DNA of 64,000 nucleotides from Pseudomonas sp. GGS8 (GCF_024168645.1 NZ_JALJWF010000001.1:4467501-4531500), one strand, 5' to 3'; shown: positions 21,245 to 29,927, counted from the first letter of the stretch. The notes: generated from the sequence alone by a model not told the origin. Translations and numbers: made by a program.

Positions 21245-22339
21245 TCAATCCAGCGCTTTCTCTGCAAGGAACTTCGAAACCAGATCCGCGATCTCGACGT
21301 TGTTGATGTCCGAGAACGGGAAGTGGGTATTGCCCTTGACCCCGATCTCCGGCAAATGGATGAGCGTTACGTCACCGCCATGGCGGTTCACCGTATCGCG
21401 CCACAGGCGCGCCATCTCAAGTCGGGCGCGCCAGCTGTCTTGTGCCGGTAAACGAACCGGTTTGGCGGGGATGTTGTCGCCATAGAAAATGACGATGGGG
21501 ATGCGGGTCAGCGCTTCGAACTGCGCCGTCGAGACGACATGGGCCGAAAGCGTGTCGAACGCGCTGGGAATCGGCGCGGGAACCTCTCCCTCTGGAAACA
21601 CGAAACTGCTGCCCGGTTCGAACGCCACGATGGCCCGCACGTTATGACTCTTGATCGCCGTCAGCCAACCGGGCCCGCCGCCTTGCGAGTGGGTGAACAG
21701 GATGGCGGGCCCCGTCTTTTCCAGTAGGGCGGATACGCCATCGGACACGACCTCAATGTCGTAGGGGCCGGTGTTGGGCGTCATCGAACGGAAGAATTGC
21801 TCCTGCGCTTCCTGCCCACGTGGAAACTGGCTGCCCTCGAAAGTGTCGGGCCACAGACCGATGCGGAATTGGTTGAACCACATCTGTTCGTCGGCAACCG
21901 GCTTGATTGTCGTTTCAACCAGGCTGCGACCTGCATCGCCACGTCGTGGCTGGTCGATCAGATACGTGGAGAAGCGGCGACGCAGGAAGATGTTCTGGAA
22001 CCCTTCACGTCCGTCGGCCGTGGTCTCCCAAGACTTCGCGGACTGTCCGGCGCCATGCCACATGACGATCGGGAGCGGACGTGCGTCCACCGGAACCTGG
22101 TAGAACGCATACACATGGTCGCCGTGATAGCTCTGGCCGTCGGGCTTCATGGGGTGGTAGGGATCGAAGACGCCCGGCTGAGCGATCAGCCCACCGCCAG
22201 CAAACAGGCTTCCCTGATCCTTGATGACCAGCGGACTGCGATCGTCCGCACCAGCGACTGCACCGGTGCACAGAGCGAAACAAAGGGTGCCCGCCCGGGC
22301 TGCTGCGGGCATGCACTTGCGGAGGATGTCTGGGGTCAT
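21245..22339 (-). CDS. Exported alpha/beta hydrolase with serine nucleophile
   Basis: First gene of the exported-protein operon, 364 residues. The N-terminus MTPDILRKCMPAAARAGTLC leads into a hydrophobic segment ending in AVAGA, a likely signal peptide. The nucleophile is the Ser of ILFTHSQGGGPGW (a Gly-less variant of GxSxG), the oxyanion strand is IVMWHGAGQSAKSW, and the terminal His is probably in HLPEIGVKGNTHFPF. It resembles periplasmic esterase-like proteins of unknown substrate. The 135 bases upstream carry an A/T-rich stretch suitable for a promoter but no motif I would call. Confidence 0.8.
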   Translation of the reverse strand: MTPDILRKCMPAAARAGTLCFALCTGAVAGADDRSPLVIKDQGSLFAGGGLIAQPGVFDPYHPMKPDGQSYHGDHVYAFYQVPVDARPLPIVMWHGAGQSAKSWETTADGREGFQNIFLRRRFSTYLIDQPRRGDAGRSLVETTIKPVADEQMWFNQFRIGLWPDTFEGSQFPRGQEAQEQFFRSMTPNTGPYDIEVVSDGVSALLEKTGPAILFTHSQGGGPGWLTAIKSHNVRAIVAFEPGSSFVFPEGEVPAPIPSAFDTLSAHVVSTAQFEALTRIPIVIFYGDNIPAKPVRLPAQDSWRARLEMARLWRDTVNRHGGDVTLIHLPEIGVKGNTHFPFSDINNVEIADLVSKFLAEKALD

Positions 22340-22473
22340 GGATGGCTCTCGACTTGAAATCGCAGAGCAGCAACTTACCCTTGGGTCATTGATTGATAAA
22401 TGGCGCTAATCGTATAGGACTGATATCAGAATCATATAAGTGTGGTGTACCCCGCTTTTTTGGGCTGTGGTAA

Positions 22474-22688
22474 TCAGCCCCCCGCCTGTTTATTCAACGC
22501 CTCTTCAACCGCCGCGTTTTCTGCCTGACGCTTGATGATCATGTCGCCCACGGGCGGGCCCTGGAAGCGTCGTTTTTCGAAGGTGAACCAGATGATGGCC
22601 GTCAACGCCCATGCCTAGCGAGAGTTGCTGAGCAAAGCCCATGTTGTGCAACACCTTGATGTCGTCGTCTTGTGGCGCGGTGGCCGTT
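22474..22688 (-). pseudogene. Deletion scar of an APC-family amino-acid permease
   Basis: Two ends of a permease are joined without the middle. Upstream (minus strand), the frame reads APQDDDIKVLHNMGFAQQLS, the typical cytoplasmic N-terminus of APC permeases. About 20 bases on, in another frame, it reads AWALTAIIWFTFEKRRFQGP and then PVGDMIIKRQAEN, ending at the stop 22474-22476; this is a typical permease C-terminus. Roughly 400 residues are missing, and the joint near 22610-22620 shifts frame. The start codon also seems lost against the upstream dehydrogenase stop (22689). This was probably the importer for the dehydrogenase/ligase operon. Confidence 0.7.
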
Positions 22689-23849
22689 CTAAAGACGGCC
22701 GTGATAAGCCGCTTCGAAAATTTCTGCCGCGCCATTTCGTGTCAATGGCAGCGGATTACCGCCGGCACAGGGGTCGACAATCGCCATATCCGCGATCAGG
22801 TCGGCCTGCTGATCATCCACCCCCAGCTCCACCAGCGTATGCGGCACGCCGATGTCCTTGCGCAGCTTGAGGACGAAGGCCATAAAGCTGTCGAAGCCCG
22901 GAGAGGGCAGGCGCAGATACGCCGCCAGACGGGTGATGCGTTCCTCGATGGCCGGGCGATTGAACTTCAGCACATAGGGCATGAACGTGGCATTGGTCAT
23001 GCCGTGGTGGGTGTCATACAGGGCGCCCACCGGATGCGAGAGCGCGTGCATGCCTCCCAGGCCTTTCTGGAACGCAGTGGCGCCCATCGCCGCCGCCGCC
23101 AGCATTTGTGCGCGCGCGTCGAGATCGGAAGGGGTGTGTACCGCCCGCACCAGAGCATTGGCTACCAGGCGCATGCCTTCCACCGCGATGCCTTCGGCCA
23201 TGGGATGAAAACCGGGAGCGCAGTACGATTCCAGGCAATGGGAAAACGCGTCCATGCCAGTGCCGGCGGTGACCTTGGCCGGCATGCCGACGGTAAGGGC
23301 GGGGTCGCTGATCACCACCTTCGGCATCATCTTCGGATGGAAGATGATGCGTTTGGTGTGCGTGCGCTCGTCGATGATCACCGCCGCACGGCCGACTTCG
23401 GAACCGGTGCCGGCCGTGGTCGGCACCGCGATGACCGGGGCGATGCTGCTTTCGTCGGCGCGTGTCCAGTAATCGCCGATGTCTTCGAAATCCCACACCG
23501 GTCGGGTCTGGCCACTCATGAAGGCAATGAGCTTGCCCATGTCCAGGCCGCTGCCACCGCCGAACGCCACCACGCCATCGTGTTGACCGGCGCGCCAGGC
23601 GTCGAGCCCACCCGCGAGGTTGGCTTCAACGGGGTTGGGCTTGAGGTCGCAGAACAGTGCGACACCGAGGCCGGCGGCGCGCAAGGATTCCAGCGCCGCG
23701 GTGGTGATCGGTGCACGTGCCAGGCCGCTGTCGGTGACCAGCAACGGTCGCTGGATCCCTTGGCTGCGGCAGACTTCGGCCAGTTCGGCGATGCGGCCAA
23801 CACCGAAGCGGATGCTTGTGGGGTAGTTCCAGTTCGCGGTCAGGCTCAT
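22689..23849 (-). CDS. Iron-containing alcohol dehydrogenase
   Basis: A 386-residue group III (Fe-dependent) alcohol dehydrogenase. NAD-binding residues lie in VVAFGGGSGLDMGKLIAF and PTTAGTGSEVGRAAVI; metal ligands are expected in GTGMDAFSHCLESY and MHALSHPVGALYDTHHG. It starts 3 bases after the stop of the aldehyde dehydrogenase gene and is the last intact gene of the operon. It would oxidise a short-chain or amino alcohol to the aldehyde that the next enzyme handles. Confidence 0.9.
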   Translation of the reverse strand: MSLTANWNYPTSIRFGVGRIAELAEVCRSQGIQRPLLVTDSGLARAPITTAALESLRAAGLGVALFCDLKPNPVEANLAGGLDAWRAGQHDGVVAFGGGSGLDMGKLIAFMSGQTRPVWDFEDIGDYWTRADESSIAPVIAVPTTAGTGSEVGRAAVIIDERTHTKRIIFHPKMMPKVVISDPALTVGMPAKVTAGTGMDAFSHCLESYCAPGFHPMAEGIAVEGMRLVANALVRAVHTPSDLDARAQMLAAAAMGATAFQKGLGGMHALSHPVGALYDTHHGMTNATFMPYVLKFNRPAIEERITRLAAYLRLPSPGFDSFMAFVLKLRKDIGVPHTLVELGVDDQQADLIADMAIVDPCAGGNPLPLTRNGAAEIFEAAYHGRL

Positions 23850-23852
23850 GGC

Positions 23853-25244
23853 TCAGATCTCGTGGCGCAAGTGGAAGGATTTGGCTCGGGTCAGGTGTTC
23901 ATAGCCCAGGCGCGACAGCGTGACGCCGCGCCCGCTGTTTTTCACCCCGGTCCAGGCCAGGGCCGGGTCCAGGTAATCGCAGCGGTTCATGAACACGGTG
24001 CCGGTGGCGATCTCGTTGCCGATGCGTTCGGCGGCGGCCAGATCCAGGGTCCAGATCGAGGCGCTGAGCCCGAACTCACTGTCGTTCATCAAGGCGATGG
24101 CTTCCTCGTCGCTGCTCACCGGCATGATGCCCACCACCGGGCCGAAGCTTTCCTCGCGCATTACCGACATGTGATGGGTGACGTCCACCATTACCTGCGG
24201 TGCGAGGTAGGCGCTGCCCGGCGTGTCGGCGGCGAAGTCCTTTGGATCGATCAGCGCCCTGGCCCCTTGTGCCAGGGCATCGGCGATCTGCTTGCGAACG
24301 AACTCAGCGGCGCTCGGTGTGACCAGCGGCCCGAGGGTGGTGGCTTCGTCCAGCGGGTTGCCCAACACGTATTGGCGGGTCAGGGCAGCGAAGCGCTCGA
24401 CAAAGGCCGGGTAGATTTTTTTATCGACATAAATACGTTCGACGGCGCAGCAGCTCTGCCCGGAATTGAAGAAGCTGCCGTCCACCAGGTTTTCCACCGC
24501 ATGCTCAAGGTTGGCGTCTGCCCGGACATAGGCCGGGTCTTTGCCGCCAAGCTCCAGCCCCACGCTGAGGAAACCTCCGACAGCCGCATGTTCCATGGCC
24601 TCGCCGCCGCTGACAGAACCGGTGAAGTTCACCTGCTGCACCCGTCCAGAGGTAATGATCGCCGCTGCATAGACATGACTGAGCAGCAGGTTATGGAACA
24701 GCCCTTCGGGCAGATGAGCACGGCGAAAGGCTTCGGCGAAACGCTCCCCGACCAGCAGCGTTTGCGTGGCGTGCTTGAGGATCACGCTGTTGCCCGCCAT
24801 CAGCGCCGGGATGATCGTATTCACCGCTGTCAGGTAGGGGTAATTCCACGGTGCGACGACCAGCACCGTACCCAGCGGCTCGCGTTTGATGTACCGCCGA
24901 AACCCCTCAATAGGCGCGGGTTCCACCGCTGTCAACGCTTCAGGCGCAATGGCGATCATATGCCGCGCACGTTCTTCGAAGCCGCGCAGCTCGCCAGCGC
25001 CGAAGCGTATCGGGCGCCCCATCTGCCAGGCCAGTTCCGGCACGATCTCATCCTTCATCGCCAGCATCGCGTCCACGGCAGCACTGCAAAAGGCCGCGCG
25101 TTCGCTCAGTGGCCGGTGTTTCCATTGCGCCTGGGCGGTTTCGGCCGCCGTCAGGGCCTGCTCGATCTGTACCGCATCGGCACGGCGGCGTTCGGCATAG
25201 ACCCGGCCGTCGACCGGGGAGATAAGTTGAACGGTCTCAGTCAT
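23853..25244 (-). CDS. NAD(P)-dependent aldehyde dehydrogenase
   Basis: A 463-residue ALDH. Visible motifs: VVAPWNYPYLTAVNTIIPAL (Asn of the oxyanion hole), LELGGKDPAYV (general base Glu), FNSGQSCCAVERIYV (catalytic Cys) and REESFGPVVGIMPV. Slightly short for the family because the N-terminus starts close to SPVDGRVYAERR. It begins 7 bases after the ligase-like gene stop, so the three genes are one operon. The aldehyde may be a gamma-glutamylated aminoaldehyde if the ligase acts first (inference). Confidence 0.9.
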   Translation of the reverse strand: MTETVQLISPVDGRVYAERRRADAVQIEQALTAAETAQAQWKHRPLSERAAFCSAAVDAMLAMKDEIVPELAWQMGRPIRFGAGELRGFEERARHMIAIAPEALTAVEPAPIEGFRRYIKREPLGTVLVVAPWNYPYLTAVNTIIPALMAGNSVILKHATQTLLVGERFAEAFRRAHLPEGLFHNLLLSHVYAAAIITSGRVQQVNFTGSVSGGEAMEHAAVGGFLSVGLELGGKDPAYVRADANLEHAVENLVDGSFFNSGQSCCAVERIYVDKKIYPAFVERFAALTRQYVLGNPLDEATTLGPLVTPSAAEFVRKQIADALAQGARALIDPKDFAADTPGSAYLAPQVMVDVTHHMSVMREESFGPVVGIMPVSSDEEAIALMNDSEFGLSASIWTLDLAAAERIGNEIATGTVFMNRCDYLDPALAWTGVKNSGRGVTLSRLGYEHLTRAKSFHLRHEI

Positions 25245-25251
25245 GGCGTGC

Positions 25252-26625
25252 TCAATAGCGCTCGAAGCCGCGCTGCAGTTCCCAGTCGGTTATCCGTCGG
25301 TCGTACTCTTTCTGTTCCCAGTCGGCGGTGTGTACGTAGTGGTCGATCACTTCATCGCCGAATGCCTCGCGCAACATGCTCGACGCCTTGAGGGCGGCGC
25401 AGGCCTCGCGCAGGGTCTTCGACACTTCAGGCAAATGCTCATCGATATAGGCATCGCCCTCGAACGGCGGCGCGAGTTCGAGCTTCTCGTCGATCCCGGC
25501 CAGGCCCGCGGCGATCAACGCGGCGAAGGCCAGGTAGGGGTTGAGGTCGGCACCACCGATGCGGCATTCGATGCGGATGGATTTGCTGGCTTCGGCGCAC
25601 AAACGAAAGCCTGCGGTGCGATTGTCCCGGCTCCAGACCGCCCGCGTTGGTGCGAAGGTGCCGGCCTGAAAGCGCTTGTACGAATTGATGTAGGGCGCGA
25701 GAAAACAGGTGATGTCGTTAGCGTATTTGAGCTGCCCGGCCACCCATGAACGCATCAGCTTCGACATGCCGAACTCAGCCTTAGGGTCGAAGAACAGCGG
25801 CTTTTTCGCATGCTTGTCCCACAGCGAATTGTGGATATGGCTGCTGGAGCCGGCGGCGTCATAGCGCCACTTGGCCATGAACGTGATCGCCTTGCCTTGC
25901 AGTTGCGCGATCTCTTTGCAGGCGTGCTTGATGATCACGTGGTGGTCGGCCATGGTCATGGCGTCGGCATAACGGATGTTGATTTCTTCCTGGCCCGGCC
26001 CCCATTCGCCCTTGGAGTTTTCCACGGGAATGCCGCAGGCCTGCAGGTGCTTGCGAATCGCCCGTAGCACCGGTTCCTCGCGAGTGGTCTGCAGGATGTT
26101 GTAATCCTCGATGTAGTGACCGGCGGTTTTCGGCTGGTGGTAGTTGCGCTCGTGGATCGCCTGGTAACTCTCGTCGAACAGATAGAACTCCAGCTCAGAG
26201 GCGAACATGCCGGTATAGCCACGCTCGCGCAGGCGCTCGACCTGTTTTTTCAGGATCGCCCGCGGGCTGTGGGGCAGGTCTTTTCTGTGGTGATGATCGA
26301 GCACATCGCACAGCACCAGCGCCGTGCATTCCAGCCACGGCACGCGACGCAACGTGGCCATGTCGGGTTTGAGCACAAAGTCGCCGTAGCCTTTGCTCCA
26401 ACTGGCAGCGGCGTAACCCGGCACCGGTTCCATGTCGATGTCGTCGGCCAGCAGGTAATTGCAGCAGTGGGTTTCTTCGTGGCCGCTGTCGATGAAAAAC
26501 TCGACCTGGAAGCGCTTGCCAACCAGTCGCCCCTGCATATCGACCATGCACACCAGCACGGTATCGATCTCGCCGGCGGCAGCGGCGCGTTTGAGTGCTT
26601 CGAAACTGAGGAGGGGCTCGGTCAT
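25252..26625 (-). CDS. Glutamine-synthetase-family gamma-glutamyl amine ligase
   Basis: A 457-residue GS-fold protein. The metal-binding motif FASELEFYLFD, the ATP-region residues in AGSSSHIHNSLWD and NSYKRFQ, and the arginine motif IECRIGGADLNPYLAFAA are present, but it lacks the adenylylation loop and length of GlnA. That places it with PuuA/GlnA3-like ligases that couple glutamate to amines. Operon position before an aldehyde and an alcohol dehydrogenase suggests gamma-glutamylation of an amino alcohol or short amine. It is a paralogue of, but clearly distinct from, the polyamine ligase at 42501. Promoter region is upstream of 26625. Confidence 0.85.
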   Translation of the reverse strand: MTEPLLSFEALKRAAAAGEIDTVLVCMVDMQGRLVGKRFQVEFFIDSGHEETHCCNYLLADDIDMEPVPGYAAASWSKGYGDFVLKPDMATLRRVPWLECTALVLCDVLDHHHRKDLPHSPRAILKKQVERLRERGYTGMFASELEFYLFDESYQAIHERNYHQPKTAGHYIEDYNILQTTREEPVLRAIRKHLQACGIPVENSKGEWGPGQEEINIRYADAMTMADHHVIIKHACKEIAQLQGKAITFMAKWRYDAAGSSSHIHNSLWDKHAKKPLFFDPKAEFGMSKLMRSWVAGQLKYANDITCFLAPYINSYKRFQAGTFAPTRAVWSRDNRTAGFRLCAEASKSIRIECRIGGADLNPYLAFAALIAAGLAGIDEKLELAPPFEGDAYIDEHLPEVSKTLREACAALKASSMLREAFGDEVIDHYVHTADWEQKEYDRRITDWELQRGFERY

Positions 26626-26849
26626 CGCGTCAGTCCTGCGTGAATGATCTGGACCTGTCTGAAATAGCTGCTGCAGACGCTCTCCAGAAAAAAACCAAAC
26701 CTGCAGACGCGAGCATCGTGAGCAATAAGCTGCTGAAAGCTTAGCCTACTGCTGGTGTGCGCAAGTTTCGGTGATCTGAGCTTGATGAGGTTTGTCTGTT
26801 GCTGGGGCTGGCGCCGGTGTTGCTGATGTCTTGGCAGGGTGGTGTTGAA

Positions 26850-26877
26850 TGTGGCGAGGTGCTACCGCCTCGCCACA
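26850..26877 (-). terminator. Perfect hairpin downstream of the DUF6124 gene
   Basis: TGTGGCGAGG and CCTCGCCACA form a perfect 10-base stem with an 8-base loop, 12 bases beyond the DUF6124 stop. It could serve as terminator; its sequence also matches the core of the GTGGCGAGG REP elements further on. The rest of 26626-26849 shows nothing I can support. Confidence 0.5.
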
Positions 26878-26888
26878 GATCCTGTCGA

Positions 26889-27251
26889 TTATTCCTTCGG
26901 TTCGACGTGATCCAGTGCCTGGTTCACCGCCAGTTCACCGAGCATGACCACTTGCGCAATGCCCAGCAGGGTCTTGCGATGTGAGGTTTCCAGCAATGCT
27001 GCGAAATTGTTGAGCATGAGGGTGGCCGAGCCGAGTGTTTCGCTGGCGTTGGCCAGCAGGGATTCGGTGTTGTAATTCGGGTTGGCGAAGTACATGGGCT
27101 CGGGTTCGTTGGCCGTGGCCATGATTTGGGCGGCCGGGTTGAGGTAGTGGTCGAGGGCGCGCTCGGCGGCTTCGTGGAGTTTTTTTGAATCGAGTGATTC
27201 GTAGGGGGATGTCGGGTCTGTGGCAGGCGGATTGGGCGTAGGTTTGAACAT
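26889..27251 (-). CDS. DUF6124 family protein
   Basis: A 120-residue protein of the family found almost only in Pseudomonas, recognised from MFKPTPNPPATDPTSPYESL followed by DSKKLHEAAERALDHYLNP. The C-terminal half (ASETLGSATLMLNNFAALLE; TLLGIAQVVMLGELAVNQAL) is helical. AGGAG seven bases before ATG 27251 sets the start. No signal peptide. The long leader on the same strand contains a probable C4-like structured RNA. Function unknown. Confidence 0.8.
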   Translation of the reverse strand: MFKPTPNPPATDPTSPYESLDSKKLHEAAERALDHYLNPAAQIMATANEPEPMYFANPNYNTESLLANASETLGSATLMLNNFAALLETSHRKTLLGIAQVVMLGELAVNQALDHVEPKE

Positions 27252-27290
27252 AGATGAAACTCCTGGGAAAACTATTTGAGGAGCCATCAC

Positions 27291-27470
27291 CCTTTGCTAC
27301 CAAACGAAGGGTGGCGGCCATGCACAGGTTGGTAGACCGGTCCAGGAACCCGGCGCGCCCGAAGGAGCCCTACGCATGGCCACCATAAAAACAGAGATGA
27401 AAATCAACCTCTGCTAAAGGCGGCGCTATGCGCCTGGAAATACCGGGCTACCAAACCCGATCACTGTTTT
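27291..27470 (-). ncRNA. C4-antisense-like structured RNA upstream of the DUF6124 gene
   Basis: The 379-base gap before the DUF6124 gene holds a GC-rich, repeat-bearing stretch. On the minus strand the motif GGTTCCTGGACCGGTCTACC resembles the core of C4 antisense RNAs, which I recall as frequent upstream of such Pseudomonas genes. CTACCAA of this core (27329-27335) is complementary to two copies of TTGGTAG, one 5' (27448-27454) and one 3' (27297-27303), allowing alternative pairings. A further CACTGTTTTTCAGTG hairpin lies at the 5' edge. Assigned by motif memory and pairing only; boundaries are approximate. Confidence 0.45.
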
Positions 27471-27577
27471 TCAGTGACCGGGAAACGATAAAACCCGAGC
27501 CCAAAGCGCACAAGCCGGCGGATTCTGGCGCAGTCGTAGGCAATGACGCAAGGCGTTGTAGCCTTGATGAAGTAACA

Positions 27578-27599
27578 CCGGGTGTCTTTAAACACCCGG
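27578..27599 (-). terminator. Hairpin downstream of the MHS transporter gene
   Basis: CCGGGTGT and ACACCCGG form a perfect 8-base stem with a CTTTAA loop, about 32 bases beyond the transporter stop. No long T-run follows on the minus strand. Probable transcript end of the transporter gene. Confidence 0.45.
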
Positions 27600-27630
27600 C
27601 TTAAACACCGTTGCTGTATGGCCTAAACGC

Positions 27631-29307
27631 TTACGTGTGATGAATCTCCCGATCCTTGGTTTCCGGCAGGAAGAACGTGCCAAGAATGGCCGTCATCACC
27701 GCGATGACGATCGGGTACCACAGCCCGTAGTAGATATCACCCGTGGCCGCGACCATGGCGAACGCCACTGTCGGCAGGAAGCCGCCGAACCAGCCATTGC
27801 CGATGTGGTAGGGCAGCGACATCGAGGTGTAGCGGATGCGCGCCGGGAAGAGCTCCACCAGCCAGGCAGCGATCGGGCCGTAGACCATGGTCACGTAGAT
27901 CACCAGGATAGTCAGGAGCAGCAGCACCATCGGGTAATTGGTCTTGGCCGGGTCGGCTTTCTCGGGGTAGCCGGCGTCCTTGAGGGCGGTACCGAGGGTG
28001 GCGACAAAGGCGTCGTTGCGGGTCTTGAAGTCGGCGGCCGGCATGCCGGTGCCCTCGAAGCTCGGGATGACCTTGTCGCCGACTCGCACCTGCGCGACGG
28101 CGCCAGGCGTAGCCTTCTCGTTCTTGTAGGGTATGGCCTTCTTCGCCAGCACAGTCTTGGCGAGGTCACAGGAACTGGTGAATTTGGCCTTGCCCACCGG
28201 GTCGAACTGGAACGAGCACTGGGCGGGATCGGCGACCACCGTGACCGGATTCTTCGCCTGCGCGGCGAACACGTCGGGGTTACCGTATTCGGTCAACGCA
28301 TGGAAGATCGGAAAGTAGGTCACGGCGGCGAGGATGCACCCGGCCATGATGATGCCCTTGCGGCCGATACGGTCGGACAGGCTGCCGAACACAACGAAAA
28401 ACGGCGTGCCGATCAGCAGGGAGCCGGCAATCAATAAGTTGGCGGTCTGCGGGTCGATCTTCAGCGTCTGCAGCAGGAAGAACAGCGCATAGAACTGCCC
28501 GGTGTACCAGACCACGGCCTGGCCGGCAGTGCCGCCTAGCAAAGCCATGATCACTATCTTGAGGTTTTCCCAGCGGGCGAAGGATTCGGTCAGCGGCGCC
28601 TTGGAGGACTTGCCTTCTTCCTTCATCTTCAAGAACACCGGTGACTCGCTGAGTTGCAGGCGGATGTAGACCGAGACAATCAGCAACAGGATCGACATCA
28701 GGAAGGGAATCCGCCAGCCCCAGGCCTCGAAGGCTTCGGTGCCGAGAATAGTGCGGCAGGCGAGGATCACCAGCAACGAAAGAAACAGGCCGAGGGTCGC
28801 GGTGGTCTGAATCCACGAGGTGAAGTAGCCGCGCTTGCCTTTGGGCGCATGCTCGGCCACGTAGGTCGCCGCGCCGCCGTACTCACCACCCAGGGCCAGG
28901 CCTTGCAGCAGGCGCAGGCTGATCAGGATGATCGGCGCCGCCACGCCGATGGTCGCGTAGCCGGGCAGAAAACCCACGACGGCGGTGGAGACACCCATGA
29001 TGACAATGGTGATGAGGAACGTGTGCTTGCGCCCGATCATGTCGCCCAGTCGGCCGAACACGATGGCGCCGAAGGGGCGCACCGCGAAGCCTGCGGCGAA
29101 CGCGAGCAGGGCGAAGATGAAGGACGTTGTTTCATTGACGCCGGCGAAGAAGTGCTTGGCGATGATGGCGGCAAGGGAGCCGTAAAGGTAGAAGTCGTAC
29201 CACTCGAACACAGTGCCTAGGGACGAGGCGAAAATGACCTTGCGCTCCTCCTTGGTGATGCTGTGGTGGGGCGCGCTGCCCGTGGATGTGTTGTCGATTG
29301 CGGCCAT
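27631..29307 (-). CDS. MHS-family MFS transporter (metabolite/proton symporter)
   Basis: A 558-residue inner-membrane transporter of the ProP/KgtP/ShiA type. Family motifs: FEWYDFYLYGSLAAIIA in the first helix, GRLGDMIGRKHTF in loop 2-3, LLQGLALGGEYGGAATYVAE and a second loop SDRIGRKG. An unusual soluble insertion of about 110 residues (about 340-450), with the two cysteines of PAQCSFQF and SSCDLAK, interrupts the C-terminal half before helix YPMVLLLLTILVIYV. ATG 29307 follows GGAGAAG. Substrate unknown; RidA upstream suggests an amine or amino acid route. Confidence 0.88.
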   Translation of the reverse strand: MAAIDNTSTGSAPHHSITKEERKVIFASSLGTVFEWYDFYLYGSLAAIIAKHFFAGVNETTSFIFALLAFAAGFAVRPFGAIVFGRLGDMIGRKHTFLITIVIMGVSTAVVGFLPGYATIGVAAPIILISLRLLQGLALGGEYGGAATYVAEHAPKGKRGYFTSWIQTTATLGLFLSLLVILACRTILGTEAFEAWGWRIPFLMSILLLIVSVYIRLQLSESPVFLKMKEEGKSSKAPLTESFARWENLKIVIMALLGGTAGQAVVWYTGQFYALFFLLQTLKIDPQTANLLIAGSLLIGTPFFVVFGSLSDRIGRKGIIMAGCILAAVTYFPIFHALTEYGNPDVFAAQAKNPVTVVADPAQCSFQFDPVGKAKFTSSCDLAKTVLAKKAIPYKNEKATPGAVAQVRVGDKVIPSFEGTGMPAADFKTRNDAFVATLGTALKDAGYPEKADPAKTNYPMVLLLLTILVIYVTMVYGPIAAWLVELFPARIRYTSMSLPYHIGNGWFGGFLPTVAFAMVAATGDIYYGLWYPIVIAVMTAILGTFFLPETKDREIHHT

Positions 29308-29546
29308 GAGTCTTCTCCGTCGTTCTTGTTGTAGGCCGGAGTACCTCACTTTCTTTTTTTGCCGCACCCAGGCCCAAGGGCTGATGTCGTCGGATTACGT
29401 ATTGCGCCAAGCATGCACACAGGCTGACGGCCTCGCATCGCTGCAAGGGTTTCTTGAAGCATAATCGGCTTCGCGCAGATATCCACTCGCCAGCCTGCCC
29501 GGCGGCGGCCGCTCGCCGAGCAGGGCCGCCGGACACGTTCACGGAC

Positions 29547-29927
29547 TTAGCCTTTGGCCGCCATCGCGGTGACTTCCACGCGCATGCCTTCGACCGCCAA
29601 AGCGGCCACGCCAACAGCGGCGCGAACCGGCCAGGGCTTGGCGAAGAAGCGCTGGTAAACCTCGTTGAACGCGGCGCGGTCGGCCATGTCGGTGAGGTAG
29701 ATGGTCAGATGCAGCACCCGGTCCATGGAACTGCCGGCTTTCTCCAGCGCTACCTTGAGCGCCTGCAGAGTGCACTCGCTTTGCAGGGTGATGTTACCCA
29801 GTTCCAGGCTGCCGTCGGCACGGGTAGGGATCTGAGTGGAGACCAGCAAGCCGCCGAAACCGGCAACATCGGAAGAGATGGATTCCGCGTCGGGATCGGG
29901 GAGGAACGTGATGTCGTGGTTTGCCAT
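29547..29927 (-). CDS. RidA/YjgF-family protein
   Basis: A 126-residue protein of the RidA family. Members hydrolyse reactive enamines and imines formed by PLP enzymes or act as related deaminases. Seen: GGLLVSTQIPTRADGSLELG, ALKVALEKAGSSMDRVLHLT and the terminal VEVTAMAAKG. The family-defining Arg is expected near RAAVGVAALAVEGMRVE; the canonical RxxP segment is altered, so it may belong to an Rid2/Rid7-like subgroup. It lies upstream of the MHS transporter on the same strand with a 239-base gap that shows no other gene. Confidence 0.85.
   Translation of the reverse strand: MANHDITFLPDPDAESISSDVAGFGGLLVSTQIPTRADGSLELGNITLQSECTLQALKVALEKAGSSMDRVLHLTIYLTDMADRAAFNEVYQRFFAKPWPVRAAVGVAALAVEGMRVEVTAMAAKG

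Noticed and set aside
22641-25391. A 916-codon open frame on the + strand across the two dehydrogenase genes.
   Set aside because: The minus strand holds two clear enzyme genes with catalytic motifs; the + frame has none and is a compositional shadow.
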